DNA of 27,491 nucleotides from Amoebophrya sp. AT5.2. Lineage: Eukaryota; Sar; Dinophyceae; Syndiniales; Amoebophryaceae. Numbering within the stretch: the first letter of the stretch is position 1; each line of letters begins with the position of its first letter. A program made the position numbers and the translations under genes. A model generated the notes under the pieces. That model was not told the origin of the DNA. It did no database searches and saw nothing but the letters and a program-made list of their open reading frames with translations. Positions 1 to 10,108 of the stretch are shown here, one piece after another. Location of the stretch: positions 1 to 27,491 of the forward strand of contig RXOD01004156.1 in the NCBI GenBank assembly GCA_005223375.1, in the 5' to 3' direction.

Positions 1-1
1 T

Positions 2-51
2 GGGGGGTAGAGGCAGGCAGCACTAGAGCTATAGCTATAGGGGGGTAGAGG
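2..51. repeat. direct repeat of a G-rich 12-mer
   Basis: GGGGGGTAGAGG occurs at 2-13 and again at 40-51, a period of 38 bases. The spacer contains the small tandem AGCTATAGCTATAG. The left edge of the window cuts the array, so more copies may lie upstream. Confidence 0.6.
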
Positions 52-220
52 GAGGAGCAGGTCACTGCAAGCCAGTGGCTACAATAGTGATGGGGCCTGG
101 AAGTAGGGCAAAAGAGGGCGAAACCTGCCGACCGCAAAAAGGCGCCTCTCTTCCTACAGCTCAGCTTTTCTGGGGACAACCAAAGTTGAGGACCCCGAAG
201 ACCCCCCCAATTTTCAGTTT

Positions 221-243
221 CACTTACCACTTACCCACTTACC
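221..243. repeat. short tandem ACTTACC repeat
   Basis: ACTTACC occurs three times in direct orientation (222-228, 229-235, 237-243). The run is pyrimidine-rich and lies about 200 bases before the first gene. It may be only a microsatellite. Confidence 0.5.
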
Positions 244-436
244 ATCTGGTCTCGCCATATGACTTCTTCTTTTTCTCTAAGCGAGCCGGGACTTCATGCA
301 GTTTGCGTGCATACTTCTGCGTAATATTTTGAAGACTAGGACTACACCGACACATTAATATGTTGCAACGAAATATTCATCGAGCAGATGAACAGTGAAG
401 CAATCCCGCTCGCGGTTCCTCCGCGGAAGAAATTGT

Positions 437-2413
437 ATGAATCCGACCCGACGACAGGTGCGCACTTACGCGAATGCGACGCTGTATTCGCTACTGGGTC
501 GCCCGTTTTTCCGGCAGGAAGCGGAGAAGATTGGATTTCGCCAGATTCTGAGCAGCATCGTAATAAACAGCAACCAGTCGAGCAGTAGCAACGGCGAGTT
601 AAGTCGGCAGGTGGAGTGCCTTATCGAGCAGTTCTCCAAGTCCACCGACGCGGCCGCATTAGAGGAAGAGGAGGAAGAAATCGACGAGGGCGATGAAGAG
701 TGCTTCCTCGCTGAGGAGGAGCTCTCGGCCTGGGTGATTCCGCCGAACAAGGTCAGCTCGATTTTGCAGGACGAGTACATGCTGTCTGGAGTTCCTGGCT
801 CTTCTGGTGCTGCTGGTTCCGTAGCTACAAGCGTTGTGGGATCCGCAAATGGAACGTCTTCGGGAGCGGAAGAACACACTGTTGGTGGCGGGCGCCAGTC
901 CTCCGACCACATGGACGAGCAGGCCCGACGCACGTATGATGCGAATCAGAAGGTTTTTGCGCAGTTTCTCGACAACATGCAGACCTTGTTCCGCCAGGCA
1001 CGCGAGGAGGGACAGAGGACCCGCGGAAGAATAAAAGCAGAGTCGTCAAAAATATCAGCATCGACGACCGCAGGAGCAGGTGCAACTGTTGGCCCTCCTG
1101 CTTCTAGTGCAGGTGGTTCCTCTAGCTCCGGTTCACACCCCGTACCGTCGATCTCCATTCAAGGTGGCGCTCCAGCTCAGGGCGTGCTGGCGGGGCCGCT
1201 GGGGGCTGCGCGCACCGGGTCGTCAGCAGCACCACCAAGCGTTCACCACGACCCCGGGCCGTTTCTCGTTTACGGCAGCAACCCATACGACATGAGTACT
1301 TCTCAGAACCCGTACGCGGGGGCACAAGCGCAGCCGCTCAATCCGTACGCGACAGGGGCAGGATCAGGAGGCGGGTCCCACGCTCCCACTTCGTCCACAG
1401 GAAGTGTTGAATACTATCATCAGCAGCACGGTACTAGCTATCAGCAGCACACCAGCAGCAGCTCCAATCAGAGCGCGCCCCTGGACCCCGCGCATGTGGA
1501 GCCCCTCCTGTCGCACCGGGGATCGGAACCCCGGCACTCCGAAAACAATGTGCTGACCAACGTAATGAACACGTCGGCACGCAACTTCGACTTCAGCCGT
1601 GCCGGTAGCACCGTACTCCAGGGCTCCAGCCTAGTCACGTCCGGCGGAACCGGAATGCTCGTGAATTCCATGCAGCGAAGTTCCGGGGCGGGAGGTGGAG
1701 ATTTACTTTTAGGGGGCAGCGACAACTTCGCAGCGGGCACGGCAGGAGGCACCTTCGCGCGTTCATCGCGGAGCACAAGGCCGCAAATGAGCGGCAACAG
1801 CATGGGCTCCTCGACAAGAGGAAGCGGCTTCGGGGGCGTAAATGGAGGGGGCGGAAACATAGGGGCCGCCGGCGTTCAGCAGGGAGGAGGCGGGAAGCCT
1901 GATACAAGTCCAAAAGATCTGGCTGTATCGGGCGAGCAGTATCACTCATCGCACGTCGGAGGAGCTGACGTCGGTGGGGGAAATCAGAGTGGAACTGGAG
2001 CTGCAAGTAACGCAAATGGCAGCCAAGCGAAGAAAAAGAGCTACGGTGCTTATCTATCACGATGTGTTATTCCTCGAGCGTGTGCAATTTAATTTCTTAG
2101 TACGTGGCTCTGGCTGCAAAATTTATTAATTTATTAAGCGGCTGTAATATTCGAAGATCTTCGAGATCACCATATTTTTTATCCAAGCAAATCTCAATCT
2201 GCAGCAGCAGTAGCTGTTGAACTTACTACAACTACGACGCTCGCAGGTATCTTCGGTAGTGCGGCCAAGCCGCGGGCGGTGGACGCCGCAAAAGCAAAGA
2301 AAAAGCCTGGTGCCACCGCAGTTGCGCATCAAGCTCAAGGCAAGCAGCAAACAGCTACTGCAGCGAAACCCGAAAACAAGAAGCGCTTCTTTGGCATCGG
2401 GCGTGCTCAATAG
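437..2413 (+). CDS. Gly/Ser-rich hypothetical protein, two exons
   Basis: Exon 1 is 437-2045 and exon 2 is 2208-2413, giving about 604 residues. The intron 2046-2207 runs GTGCTT...CAG, and both sides are phase 1. The first in-frame ATG is 437; the frame is open further upstream to 392, but only with a GTG codon. Residues 1-50 look ordered (Arg-rich, then Leu/Phe/Ile). Residues about 75-105 are strongly acidic, with a run of Glu followed by an aromatic/hydrophobic segment. A charged helical stretch around 175-205 follows, and roughly 210-535 is Gly/Ser/Ala/Gln-rich and probably disordered. Exon 2 encodes a Lys/Ala/Gln-rich basic tail that ends just after a Phe-Phe-Gly pair. The family is not recognised, and no signal peptide or membrane segment is evident. 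A second possible donor lies at 2007 and a second CAG-independent acceptor at 2213, so the junction is uncertain by a few residues. Confidence 0.7.
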
Positions 2414-2692
2414 CACTTCTAGCAGCTGTTTTTTTTTCCTGAAACAAAAGTAGTGAAGAAGAACTGGACGTACTAGACCAATCGAATTTTCTTGAATTTG
2501 AAGCACTGCGATTGTGAACATAGAAAGGTACGGCGCGCCGCAGCGACCGCTCCCGCGAAGGAGAACAGTACGACTGTGATTGACGCAACTAAACCTCTTC
2601 AGGTTCATGTTCAGGATGTTCATCAACCCGATGAAGATTGAACATACAGTACTTACTCAAAATTAGCGATTATTTTTCTGGCAACAGTCGGA

Positions 2693-2848
2693 ATGTCTAT
2701 GTCGAAACTAACAGGCGGGCTGTACACATTTGCTTCTAGGATACAACTTCAACTGGTTGCGGCGGCTATAGTTTCATTCTTTGGTTTGGTCGCACGCAGT
2801 TCTGGCCGTTTTCCGCTCCGAGGCTGTATGAGTCAACAAATTTATTGA
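2693..2848 (+). CDS. possible small single-pass membrane protein (51 aa)
   Basis: This ATG-started ORF of 51 codons ends in TGA. Residues 1-17 are short and weakly basic (Met-Ser-Met-Ser-Lys). Residues about 18-35 form one clean hydrophobic helix rich in Leu, Val, Ala, Ile and Phe. An Arg-containing tail follows. That layout is typical of small organellar or endomembrane subunits, but I do not recognise a family. It lies on the same strand as its neighbours, about 280 bases after the first gene's stop. A chance ORF of this length is quite possible; the well-placed helix with flanking positive charge is the only positive evidence. Confidence 0.35.
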   Translation: MSMSKLTGGLYTFASRIQLQLVAAAIVSFFGLVARSSGRFPLRGCMSQQIY

Positions 2849-3380
2849 CCGAGGCGCAGAAGCGCCGCTGCGCCTGCGCACGTAGTTGTACTTTCACCTG
2901 GTTCTCGAAGTCGAACTCGATTTCCTACATCTGGTGCTGCTGCCCCTGCTCATTTATTTATGCAGAAGCGAGCTTCGCTCAGTAAAAAAAAGACCCCGGA
3001 AACAATCAGGACGCAATCAAAAATCTTCCGTAGTTCTTATGCAAGCAGTGCTGCAAAGTAACAAAACGAGTATTGACTACAACTCCCAGCAGCACCTCCT
3101 CCATTTTTATCTGGAGATCTGGTGTGGGTGTGCAGCCAGCACGGTAAGCGTGTGCATCTGGAGCTGGTGGCAAAGCCCCGCGCCGCGTTTTCCTCTTCAT
3201 CTGGACACTAAGAGTGGGGGAGAGGGGCAGCTAAAAAGCATGGCAGTGTGGTCGTTCGTCACGTCGTTTGTACCCGTCCTCTGCCTCGTTGGGTGGTAGC
3301 TCTTTATCTGGTACTCAGAGCCAGCAGGCTGAAGGTAAAGGCATCGACGTAGTAAACTCATGCGGTAGGACGAAGAGGAC

Positions 3381-3401
3381 GATCACGATCACGATGATCA
3401 C
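3381..3401. repeat. GATCAC microsatellite
   Basis: GATCAC is at 3381-3386 and 3387-3392, followed by GAT and a third GATCAC at 3396-3401. It lies in the 5' flank of the gene at 3420. GATC/ATCATG-like runs recur in other intergenic parts of the window. Confidence 0.5.
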
Positions 3402-3419
3402 AGGAGTATAAACGAAGCG

Positions 3420-5034
3420 ATGTTGTCTTCTCTCATGATGTCGTCCCTGCTCCGCGCCGGTCTCCGCCCGCAGGATGGACTCTACCTGGGCTTCGCGGGC
3501 ATTGTGCTGCCGTTTCTCGGCTTCGCTTCGGCTAACCCGGTCTGGAACGCACTCTGTGCTGCGTCCGTCCTCTTTTTCGCGGCAGCGTCATCTTGTTTCG
3601 GCAGCAGCGGCTCGGCGTTCCAGGACTATCTCCAGGGTTCCGGCGGGTTCGACTACTACGAGCACGTGAAGCGCGCATCGCTCCTCGCGGCCTACTTCGC
3701 GCTTCTCTGGCAAGCGACCACCGGCTCGCCCGGCTCCCGCACAGCCATGCATTTGATTCTCCAAGCCAACGTCTTCGAAGCGGGCTGGTGGGCATTGCTG
3801 CAGGAGGACTACGTATTCGGGGTCGTGATTCTCGGTCTGTTGCTGCCGACGACGCCGCGCGTGTACATAGCTCGGTGTGGCACTTCTGCGGCTGTGACTG
3901 CGAGGAAGAAGATGACGAGCTACACATTCCGCGTCGAAGCTGGCCTTGATGATGCTGTTGCGCGAGAAAAAGCAAAGATAGGAACCGGGGCCGGAAAAGC
4001 AAGTGCAAGAAGTCGCAGCCGATCCAAAAATTTTGGCTCCTCTGCTGTCGGAGGCAGGAGTAGCAGTAGGAGACGAAAAGGAATGAGCAAGGTCGCGGAA
4101 CAACAAAAATCTCGGTCGGGATCGGAAGGAAAGCCACTAGCTACAGGTGCTGCTCCTGCTCCCCAGCCTGTAGAGAAGTCAGCTACAGGCGCGAGGTCTC
4201 GCACCTCCCTCGAGAAATTGCATCAACAGCTACTCGGCGCACCAGAAGAGCTCTCCATCTCCTCGGCAGAGTATAGTCTCGCCTTGTGGAACAACCGGCT
4301 TCATTGCGCCGTGATCGGCGGTTGGCACTTTTTTGGGTTTCGGTGGAGGTCACAGCAGCGAAACCTTCTTCCGGCAATGAGTTGCTTCATGCCGCTGGTG
4401 ATCGCCGAAGTCTTGCACCTGGCGTACTTCAGGGGGAAGCTGCAAAATGAAGTACCCCAGCAGGTGCAAAATGAACGCGCCGGCAACAAAGAACAGATGT
4501 TGAAAATCTCCCCAGTCCTGCACCCGGCCCACGTGTGGGGAGTCTTGCGGGTTTTTGCCCTGATTACCTTCTGCATTTACGACACGTTTCTCGACCACGG
4601 CATGGACGTTCGGGTACAAACGGAGTTTTTCGGGACTGAGTACTTCGCATTGCACGAGTCAGCGCCGCTGGAGCGGAACCTGGTCGCGGCTGGTTGGCTG
4701 TTGTTTTGGGGGCTGATTTTCGTAGCCAACGAAACAGGTAGGGACCTTTCCGGTTTCACAAGCTGTGAAAGTAGGCCGTCGCATCGATCGTCCCATCGAT
4801 GATGTATCTATCAGCAAAGCCGCTGCGCAGGCAGCAATTTGCTGCCAGCAAATTTAAATCATGATAAAACGTGGCGTAAAAAATCAGTCATGTCGATGTC
4901 GGAGGTGAAGAGCCTGTGACACAGCTGGTGCCACCTGCACCTCAGCCTCACCAGTACTAAAAAGCTACGACGTTTTTAGTTCAGATGTAGTAGCCTCAAC
5001 GGAGGGCAAGAATTCCGCCGAATGCAAAACCTGA
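3420..5034 (+). CDS. multi-pass membrane protein with long basic loop, probably two exons
   Basis: Exon 1 is 3420-4737 and the probable exon 2 is 4925-5034, giving about 475 residues. The donor is AG|GTAGGG and the acceptor ACACAG, phase 1 on both sides. Without splicing, the frame would end at 4802 after a polar tail. Hydrophobic segments lie at about residues 22-60 (one long or two short), 87-101 and 131-150. A Ser/Arg/Lys/Ala-rich loop of roughly 160-280 follows, then further segments at about 287-310, 320-338, 371-390 and 421-439. The two membrane halves joined by a basic, probably cytosolic, linker suggest a polytopic membrane protein. No catalytic or transporter motif is recognised, and I cannot name a family. 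The start is the first ATG after an in-frame TAG at 3366. The second exon is short and the least certain part. Confidence 0.65.
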
Positions 5035-5657
5035 ATCAGTGCTCCACGACGAAGAAATTTTGCACGCGCGACTAAGTTAGTTAGTAAGCTAAGACCATCA
5101 AAAACAGGATGTTGAGGAACCCAAAGCTAAACCTTTAGATGTAACAAAGAAATGCTTCGCTGCGAAGCCTTCGCAAATGTCGCAGTAGCAGCGAAGATGA
5201 AGATTCATCGCGAATTCCATGTCAAGAATGATGCGAAGAAAAAAAGAAGTCGGTGTTCATTGACTTACCGCTCGATGAGTCCACGACGTCAGATTGCATT
5301 CCATTGGATTGGATCGATGGGAAGATTCGGTTGCACCCATTGCAATCAATGGGCTAACCGGGAGCAATGATCCGACCGGCTGTGATTTGCCAACACGGAC
5401 GGGAGGTACAGCTTCTTCCTTCTGAATTGTTGAGACGTGAGCTAGTTTCCACCCGCACCCGCTTACTCTCGCTATTTTTGTTTCTACGTGTACCTCTACG
5501 TCGTCAATCAACATATTTCACTTTCTTACAAAACGAAAAAAGACTTGTCGCTTATCCTTCTTCCCCGATCCCCGTGGTCGAACTACCCATTCGTGGATTA
5601 AAAGGATCAAGTCGCCATGGCCATGCAACTGCAAGACCGAGACACTAAATCTGGCTC
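5035..5657. other. intergenic region with two overlapping small ORFs of doubtful status
   Basis: Two ATG-started frames are open here: 5152-5370 (72 codons, Lys/Arg-rich, ending with a Cys-Thr-His-Cys stretch) and 5367-5648 (93 codons, Leu/Arg-rich). The second overlaps the first at an ATGA. Neither has a recognisable domain, and both could be chance or upstream ORFs of the methyltransferase gene. A third frame from ATG 5617 runs into the methyltransferase ORF and reaches an AAG|GTGAGC donor-like site at 5683, so a 5' exon for that gene is possible. Confidence 0.3.
5154..5168. repeat. perfect 15-base palindrome
   Basis: GCTTCGC and GCGAAGC are perfect reverse complements separated by a single T. 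This could be a small hairpin or a protein-binding dyad. It overlaps the start of the doubtful ORF at 5152. Confidence 0.5.
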
Positions 5658-7538
5658 ATGCTGTTGGAAGTGCTGTTGGAAGGTGAGCGGGGCCTTGCTA
5701 GAACACCATGTGCATCACGTTCACCAGCACGAGCACGTCGAACACGAAAATATACAACTTGGACTTTCTTTTCGTTGCTCTTCTCCTTGGCGCTGTGGCT
5801 GGAACCCACCAACGCACGAGGCCCTTCCGAGATCGCCACGGGGGATCCGCCAACGGAAGCCGTGCTACAACAAGCGGCCGACGAGGAGGACGCCAACGAC
5901 CGCGTCCTCACCACTTCTACTTCTTCCCAGAAGTTGCTGTCTCTATCTTACCCGGCGCCGAAGTTTTTTCCCTTCAACGCCCACCGCCTCGTGATGGAGA
6001 CTGTCCCGGGGACTTGCAACGTGTTTCTTTCGCCCCACTTGTGTCGGGAGTGGTCCGAAGGCAAGGCGTTCGAGTTCGACCCCCACAATCGTGAAGCGAT
6101 GGCGTCCGTGCTGCACGACTGCTACTACCGCCTGTTCGAGAGTGTGAGTGGTGGCGGAGGTGAGCACCATGGTCCCTGCCTGGTAGTGGACGTAGGCGCT
6201 AACATCGGAATGTTCACCGGTTTGGCGGCGAGCCTTGGGGCATACGTTCTCGCCTTCGAGCCGCAGTCGGATCTTACCAACGCGCTGAAGAAATCGGTAC
6301 TCGTCAACAAGGGTTGGCGGAAACGAGTCAAGGTCTTTCCCGGCTTTGCGACATTCGACGGGGGGAAAAGAAACGTCGTGAAAAAGGTACTCAGGACGAA
6401 GTACGAGAGCTCAGGCGAGATGGAGGTTGCGGCTGGTGGTGACGACACATCGGAAGTCAAGGATCCTGCTGCGGCTGTCCTCGGAGAGAGAATCTATCAA
6501 AAGCAGTTCTCCACCGGCGAGCAATACCGACTTGGCGACGGCGACAACTTGGGGCTGTTCCGCGCGCGTGCAGAGAACGTCACGTTTCGGCTTCTGCAGG
6601 ACGAAATTCCGCAAGGGTTCCAGTCCTTAGACGTAGAAGATGCTGCTGGTGGTAGTGTTGGCAAGCGGCTAAACATCGACCTCGTGAAGATCGACACCGA
6701 CAGCGTCGACGGAGAGCTTTTAAGAGGGTTTCTGCACTACCAGAAGAACGCGCTGTGGCGCGTTCGCAACTGGATTTTCGAGGGGACTGGCGTCACGCCC
6801 GACATTCTGTACGACTTTCTTCAGGAGAATTACACCATCTACCGCCTGAACATGCACAGTGGGTTCCGCTTCTTCAACTCCACCGGCCACGACGTGATAT
6901 CCAACTTCAAACCGCTTGTGCCGGAGAGCGGTCTGCACGTATGGGCCGAGGAGGTGTACGGCCAGCGGCTACTGCGAAACGCGCTCCGCGTGAAAAGTCT
7001 CGGCCGGTTAGAGGCGGAGGCCTCGGAGGAGTTGCTTTCGTCACCACCCGAACAAGATTTTGGAACATCATCAGGGCAAACAGCATCGTTAAAAAGGATC
7101 GTGCTCCAAAAACTGCAGGGTGCTTCCTGGCCGCGCCGCGACATCACGGCCTTGACGCACTTCTTCGTGACGAGTGAGGAATTCGAGGAGCCTCCCGTCC
7201 TCCGCTGGGTGCACACGGGGCCATGGTGGCCCACGGAGCTCCCTGGCCAGCAGAATTCGCGGAACCGGTATGCCTACCCGCACCCGGCGTTGTGGGACCA
7301 TGCAGTGCACGAGCGGGCGGACGCCTGCGGGGCGATTTCGGCGGGGATCGTAAAGGGACAGGTGGCGCGACAGAAAGGCTGCTATCACTACTCACGGCTG
7401 AAGCGCGACTCTGGGTTTTTGGTCGGGGACGGCTTGGTGGTAGGGACGCCGGTGCGGGTAAACGGAACTATGCGAGAGCACTACCGAGGCATGCTGCGCC
7501 GGCGAAAGCGGCTGCGCGGAGCTTCATCTTCGGGCTGA
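5658..7538 (+). CDS. FkbM-type SAM-dependent methyltransferase, membrane-anchored
   Basis: This is a single long exon of 626 residues. After a basic N-terminus (about 20-32), one hydrophobic segment at about 33-50 looks like a signal anchor, suggesting an endomembrane enzyme with a luminal catalytic domain. The SAM-binding motif I reads LVVDVGANIGMFTG at residues 175-188, followed by an AFEP acidic end of strand 2, both typical of FkbM methyltransferases. A later LVKIDTDSVDGELLRG (about 342-357) occupies the place of the usual KIDxEG..E motif, but with Asp-Ser instead of Glu-Gly. Family members usually have about 200-300 residues. Here there is a polar insert of about 70-90 residues between the motifs, and a Trp/His/Arg-rich C-terminal extension of about 190 residues that I do not recognise. 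The acceptor of the methyl group cannot be told from sequence. The start is the first ATG after TAA at 5646; an extra 5' exon is possible. Confidence 0.8.
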   Translation: MLLEVLLEGERGLARTPCASRSPARARRTRKYTTWTFFSLLFSLALWLEPTNARGPSEIATGDPPTEAVLQQAADEEDANDRVLTTSTSSQKLLSLSYPAPKFFPFNAHRLVMETVPGTCNVFLSPHLCREWSEGKAFEFDPHNREAMASVLHDCYYRLFESVSGGGGEHHGPCLVVDVGANIGMFTGLAASLGAYVLAFEPQSDLTNALKKSVLVNKGWRKRVKVFPGFATFDGGKRNVVKKVLRTKYESSGEMEVAAGGDDTSEVKDPAAAVLGERIYQKQFSTGEQYRLGDGDNLGLFRARAENVTFRLLQDEIPQGFQSLDVEDAAGGSVGKRLNIDLVKIDTDSVDGELLRGFLHYQKNALWRVRNWIFEGTGVTPDILYDFLQENYTIYRLNMHSGFRFFNSTGHDVISNFKPLVPESGLHVWAEEVYGQRLLRNALRVKSLGRLEAEASEELLSSPPEQDFGTSSGQTASLKRIVLQKLQGASWPRRDITALTHFFVTSEEFEEPPVLRWVHTGPWWPTELPGQQNSRNRYAYPHPALWDHAVHERADACGAISAGIVKGQVARQKGCYHYSRLKRDSGFLVGDGLVVGTPVRVNGTMREHYRGMLRRRKRLRGASSSG

Positions 7539-7976
7539 ACGAAAAGGAGCGCCGAGAACGGCCCCTTGGGCGAGGGCGAGGATTCAGCGCTTCAAAGTGA
7601 CGCACCCACATAGCAAGTCATGCTCACAAATTAATTGGAATTTCAATTCATCGAGTTCGAGATGCGTGACATTCCTGCGGCCACAACCTCATTTTTTACG
7701 ATAACGTCACATGCATGGTACGATCTGTGGAAAAGCTGAAACTCGCAGCTACGTGCCGGCTTCACAGGAATAAAAAGCCACTTCTGGTGGAGGTGGTGGC
7801 TCCACCACTTGCCACAGTCTTTCAAGCACTTTGATCTTGATGTTTATCATCAGAGCTGAGGCAGATTATCCTTGAGATTGGGCGGTGTGAGCCTACTTAA
7901 GCTCAGACTATACTCTCTGGTATAATATATAAGTAGTTGTAGCACGGTAAGAATCTATCACAATTCACTGAAAAGA
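7539..7976. other. intergenic region before the oxidoreductase gene
   Basis: I see no gene here. The stretch is AT-richer than the exons and contains short ATG frames of 25 codons or fewer. Its only notable element is a TATA-like run close to the next start codon, listed separately. Confidence 0.5.
7921..7933 (+). promoter_or_regulatory. TATA-like element upstream of the oxidoreductase gene
   Basis: TATAATATATAAG lies about 45-55 bases before the ATG at 7977. Base composition and position suit a TATA box with a short leader. I did not find an equally good match at the same place before the other genes, so this may be chance AT-richness. Confidence 0.3.
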
Positions 7977-10108
7977 ATGTGGGATTCGTACGAGCAGTTG
8001 CGGTTCCAGCTATCTGCTGTGCTTTGGAACGTGTACGACTGGTGGGCCTTGTCCGTTTTGAAGCAAACCCCCCTGCCTGACGACGAAATCGACCACGACA
8101 AGAAGGAAGACTATTGCTACCTCATCCACCGACCGGGGTCGATCCATCAGGTCCGAAAACGAAAACTCGGCCCAAAAGAGGCCACCATTGGCTACAACTA
8201 CGCTCCGTACTCACCTGGGCCCGTAATCGAAATACCAAGCACACTGCCGGAGGATGGAGTCGTCCTGAAAGTACGTACCTACGTATTTGGCGACAGAACT
8301 CTCACTGACTTGGAGTTCGAACAAGAACTACACGTACACGTTGATGAAACTATACTTCGTCTCCCTCCTCCTGAGTTGTTCACATAGACGTGCGGGCCAC
8401 CACGACCTCCTGCTCCGACCCCCAGGACCGTTTCTTCATAATTTGCGACTATACTGCTTACTGATATTCCTGCCAGGTGACTCACTTTAGCGTGAATTAC
8501 GCGGACGTCTGCATTCGTTGGGGCCTGTACGATTCAGCGAACAAGTTCGTTGGGTGGCCGATATGTCCTGGCTTTGATGTCGCCGGCGTCGTGGAGCAAG
8601 CGGGCAGCAAGTGCGGCTTCAAAGCCGGCGAGCAAGTGTTCGGCGCAACCCTGTTTGGGGGCTACTCGACGAAAGTTCTCGTGCCGGCCAGACAACTCAG
8701 GAAAGTGCCGAAGGGTACTTTTGGCAACAAGTTCTTGCAAATCATTGTTGGTATCCATTGCCATTCGTTGTATCTAATCAATGATTGAAAAAAATAGATA
8801 CATCGATCGCCTGAAGTGATGTTGAATGTGAGTGACCACGCATCATGCTGAAGCTGAAGATAAGCTGCTGTCGCGAAAACTCTTCACCGAGGTTCGCTTT
8901 TGGTCACGCTTGTTCCTCCTTGCCGTACAACAGTTGCAGTGACGATGACGAGCAAATGAACATCGAAATCAGGTATGTCGGTCGAACGGGCGGCGTCGAT
9001 AGTCACGCAATCCTTCACGGCGATACATGCGTTGCATCTCGCCGGTTTCTCACCCGACGCACCACCAAAAACCGCCAATAAAGGTATGATCTAGCAGCTA
9101 GTATGGTATCTACTCGTACTCAACATACCACTTCTCTCATTCATCCTAATGAATCAACTGTCTATCTTGACGTCCTGAGGAACTACTTGACACATAGTTT
9201 CTTCGTGGCCGTGGGTGAAGTTGTAAAAAAGGTGAACTACACCTACAACCACCTCGTCCTCACTTTACTGTGCCACTTCTCGTCAGGCGTTCTCGTACAC
9301 ACTGCCGCTGGTGGTGTTGGCACGATGCTTTGCACTCTCGCCCGGCAGTTTGGTTGTTCCCCCGTGGTCGGCGTGGTCGGGCGGCCGCAGAAGGTAAAAG
9401 CCCTCAAAGACATGCGCATTTGCGACAGTGTGGCTTTGAAATCGGAGCTCTGGAAGAGCTACAAGTCCGCAAAGGACCTCGAGGAGCTCGAAAACGCCTC
9501 GGAGTACAAGAAAATCGACCCTCCAGTGGAGGCGTCCACCGGCAAGATTCTCGACGAGAACGAGGTGCCGGACAACATTGACGATCTGGAATTTCAGGCC
9601 GTCTTCGACGCCAACGGACAGGAGACCCTCCAGAAAAGCTACGACCACACGGCGCTGGGGGGCCGGGTGATCGTGTACGGATTCCACACCAACGTGCCGA
9701 GCGGGGGCGCGGCGGCGTTTCTGAACCCTTGGCAGTGGCTAAAGATGGTCCTCAAAATGGCAGGGCCGAGCGGAATGCCGCACTTCGATCCGATGAAAAT
9801 GACCGTGGCCAGCAAGGGCGTCATCGGCTTCAATCTGAGGTACTTAGACATTGCATTTGTGTCCGAGTTCGTTGTCGTTCTCGTTCTTCCTTGTTGGTTC
9901 AGTTGTACGGAATCTCCGCCTTGTTCACAACAGTTTTTTTTCGAAGGAAACGGAGGTTCTGAAGTACTACTTCGACCTGGTTACGGGGTACGTGGAGAAG
10001 GGTGTGATTGGAAACAACCTGCCCATCACGATCTTGAAAGACGCACGCGAGGCCCACACCGTTCTCAGCAGCGCGCAGACCGTCGGAAAACTCGTGGTGG
10101 AACTTTGA
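7977..10108 (+). CDS. VAT-1-like quinone oxidoreductase (MDR family), five exons
   Basis: Exons are 7977-8270, 8477-8714, 8973-9083, 9287-9839 and 9934-10108, giving 456 residues. Every intron is GT...CAG and every junction keeps phase (0, 1, 1, 2). The protein is a zinc-free medium-chain dehydrogenase/reductase. The GroES-like part contains FSVNYADVCIRWGLY and CPGFDVAGVVEQAG. The Rossmann fold carries HTAAGGVGTMLCTLAR at about 219-234 for NADPH binding. The C-terminal part has FHTNVPSGGAAAFLNPWQWL and a GFNLSFFS segment, both typical of synaptic vesicle VAT-1-like proteins. Such enzymes reduce quinones or enones with NADPH and are often loosely membrane-associated. An N-terminal extension of about 70 residues and a charged insert of about 50 residues after the first Rossmann strands are unusual. 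Exon 5 begins with eight T residues right after the acceptor, encoding part of the Ser-Phe-Phe sequence. Confidence 0.93.

Larger units (their letters stand above)
1..436. other. upstream non-coding stretch with short G-rich and CTTACC repeats
   Basis: I see no convincing gene here. An ATG-started frame at 90-332 is open for about 80 codons, but it is Pro/Phe/Ser-rich with no recognisable domain and looks like chance. The stretch holds a duplicated G-rich 12-mer near its left edge and a short CTTACC repeat, both listed separately. The ATG at 388 opens a different frame that stops at 588, so it may act as an upstream ORF for the gene beginning at 437. Confidence 0.4.
2414..3419. other. intergenic region with one small ORF
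   Basis: This is the 3' flank of the first gene and the 5' flank of the membrane-protein gene at 3420. The only item I would keep is the small ORF 2693-2848, listed separately. A frame open at 2886-3299 has only a TTG at its start and no domain character. A GATCAC microsatellite precedes the next gene. A TATAAA at 3407-3412 is only a few bases from the ATG at 3420, too close to be a normal core promoter. Confidence 0.4.

Noticed and set aside
395..436. Extension of the first gene to a GTG start at 395
   Set aside because: The protein is nuclear-eukaryotic in character, so ATG at 437 is the sensible start; GTG at 395 only follows a stop at 389.
466..933. Minus-strand 155-codon ORF opposite the first gene
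   Set aside because: It is a shadow of the Gly/Ser/Glu-rich plus-strand exon; its Ser/Pro/Arg runs mirror that codon use.
2886..3299. 137-codon open frame upstream of the membrane-protein gene
   Set aside because: It begins with TTG, has no ATG near its start, and shows mixed low-complexity composition with no domain.
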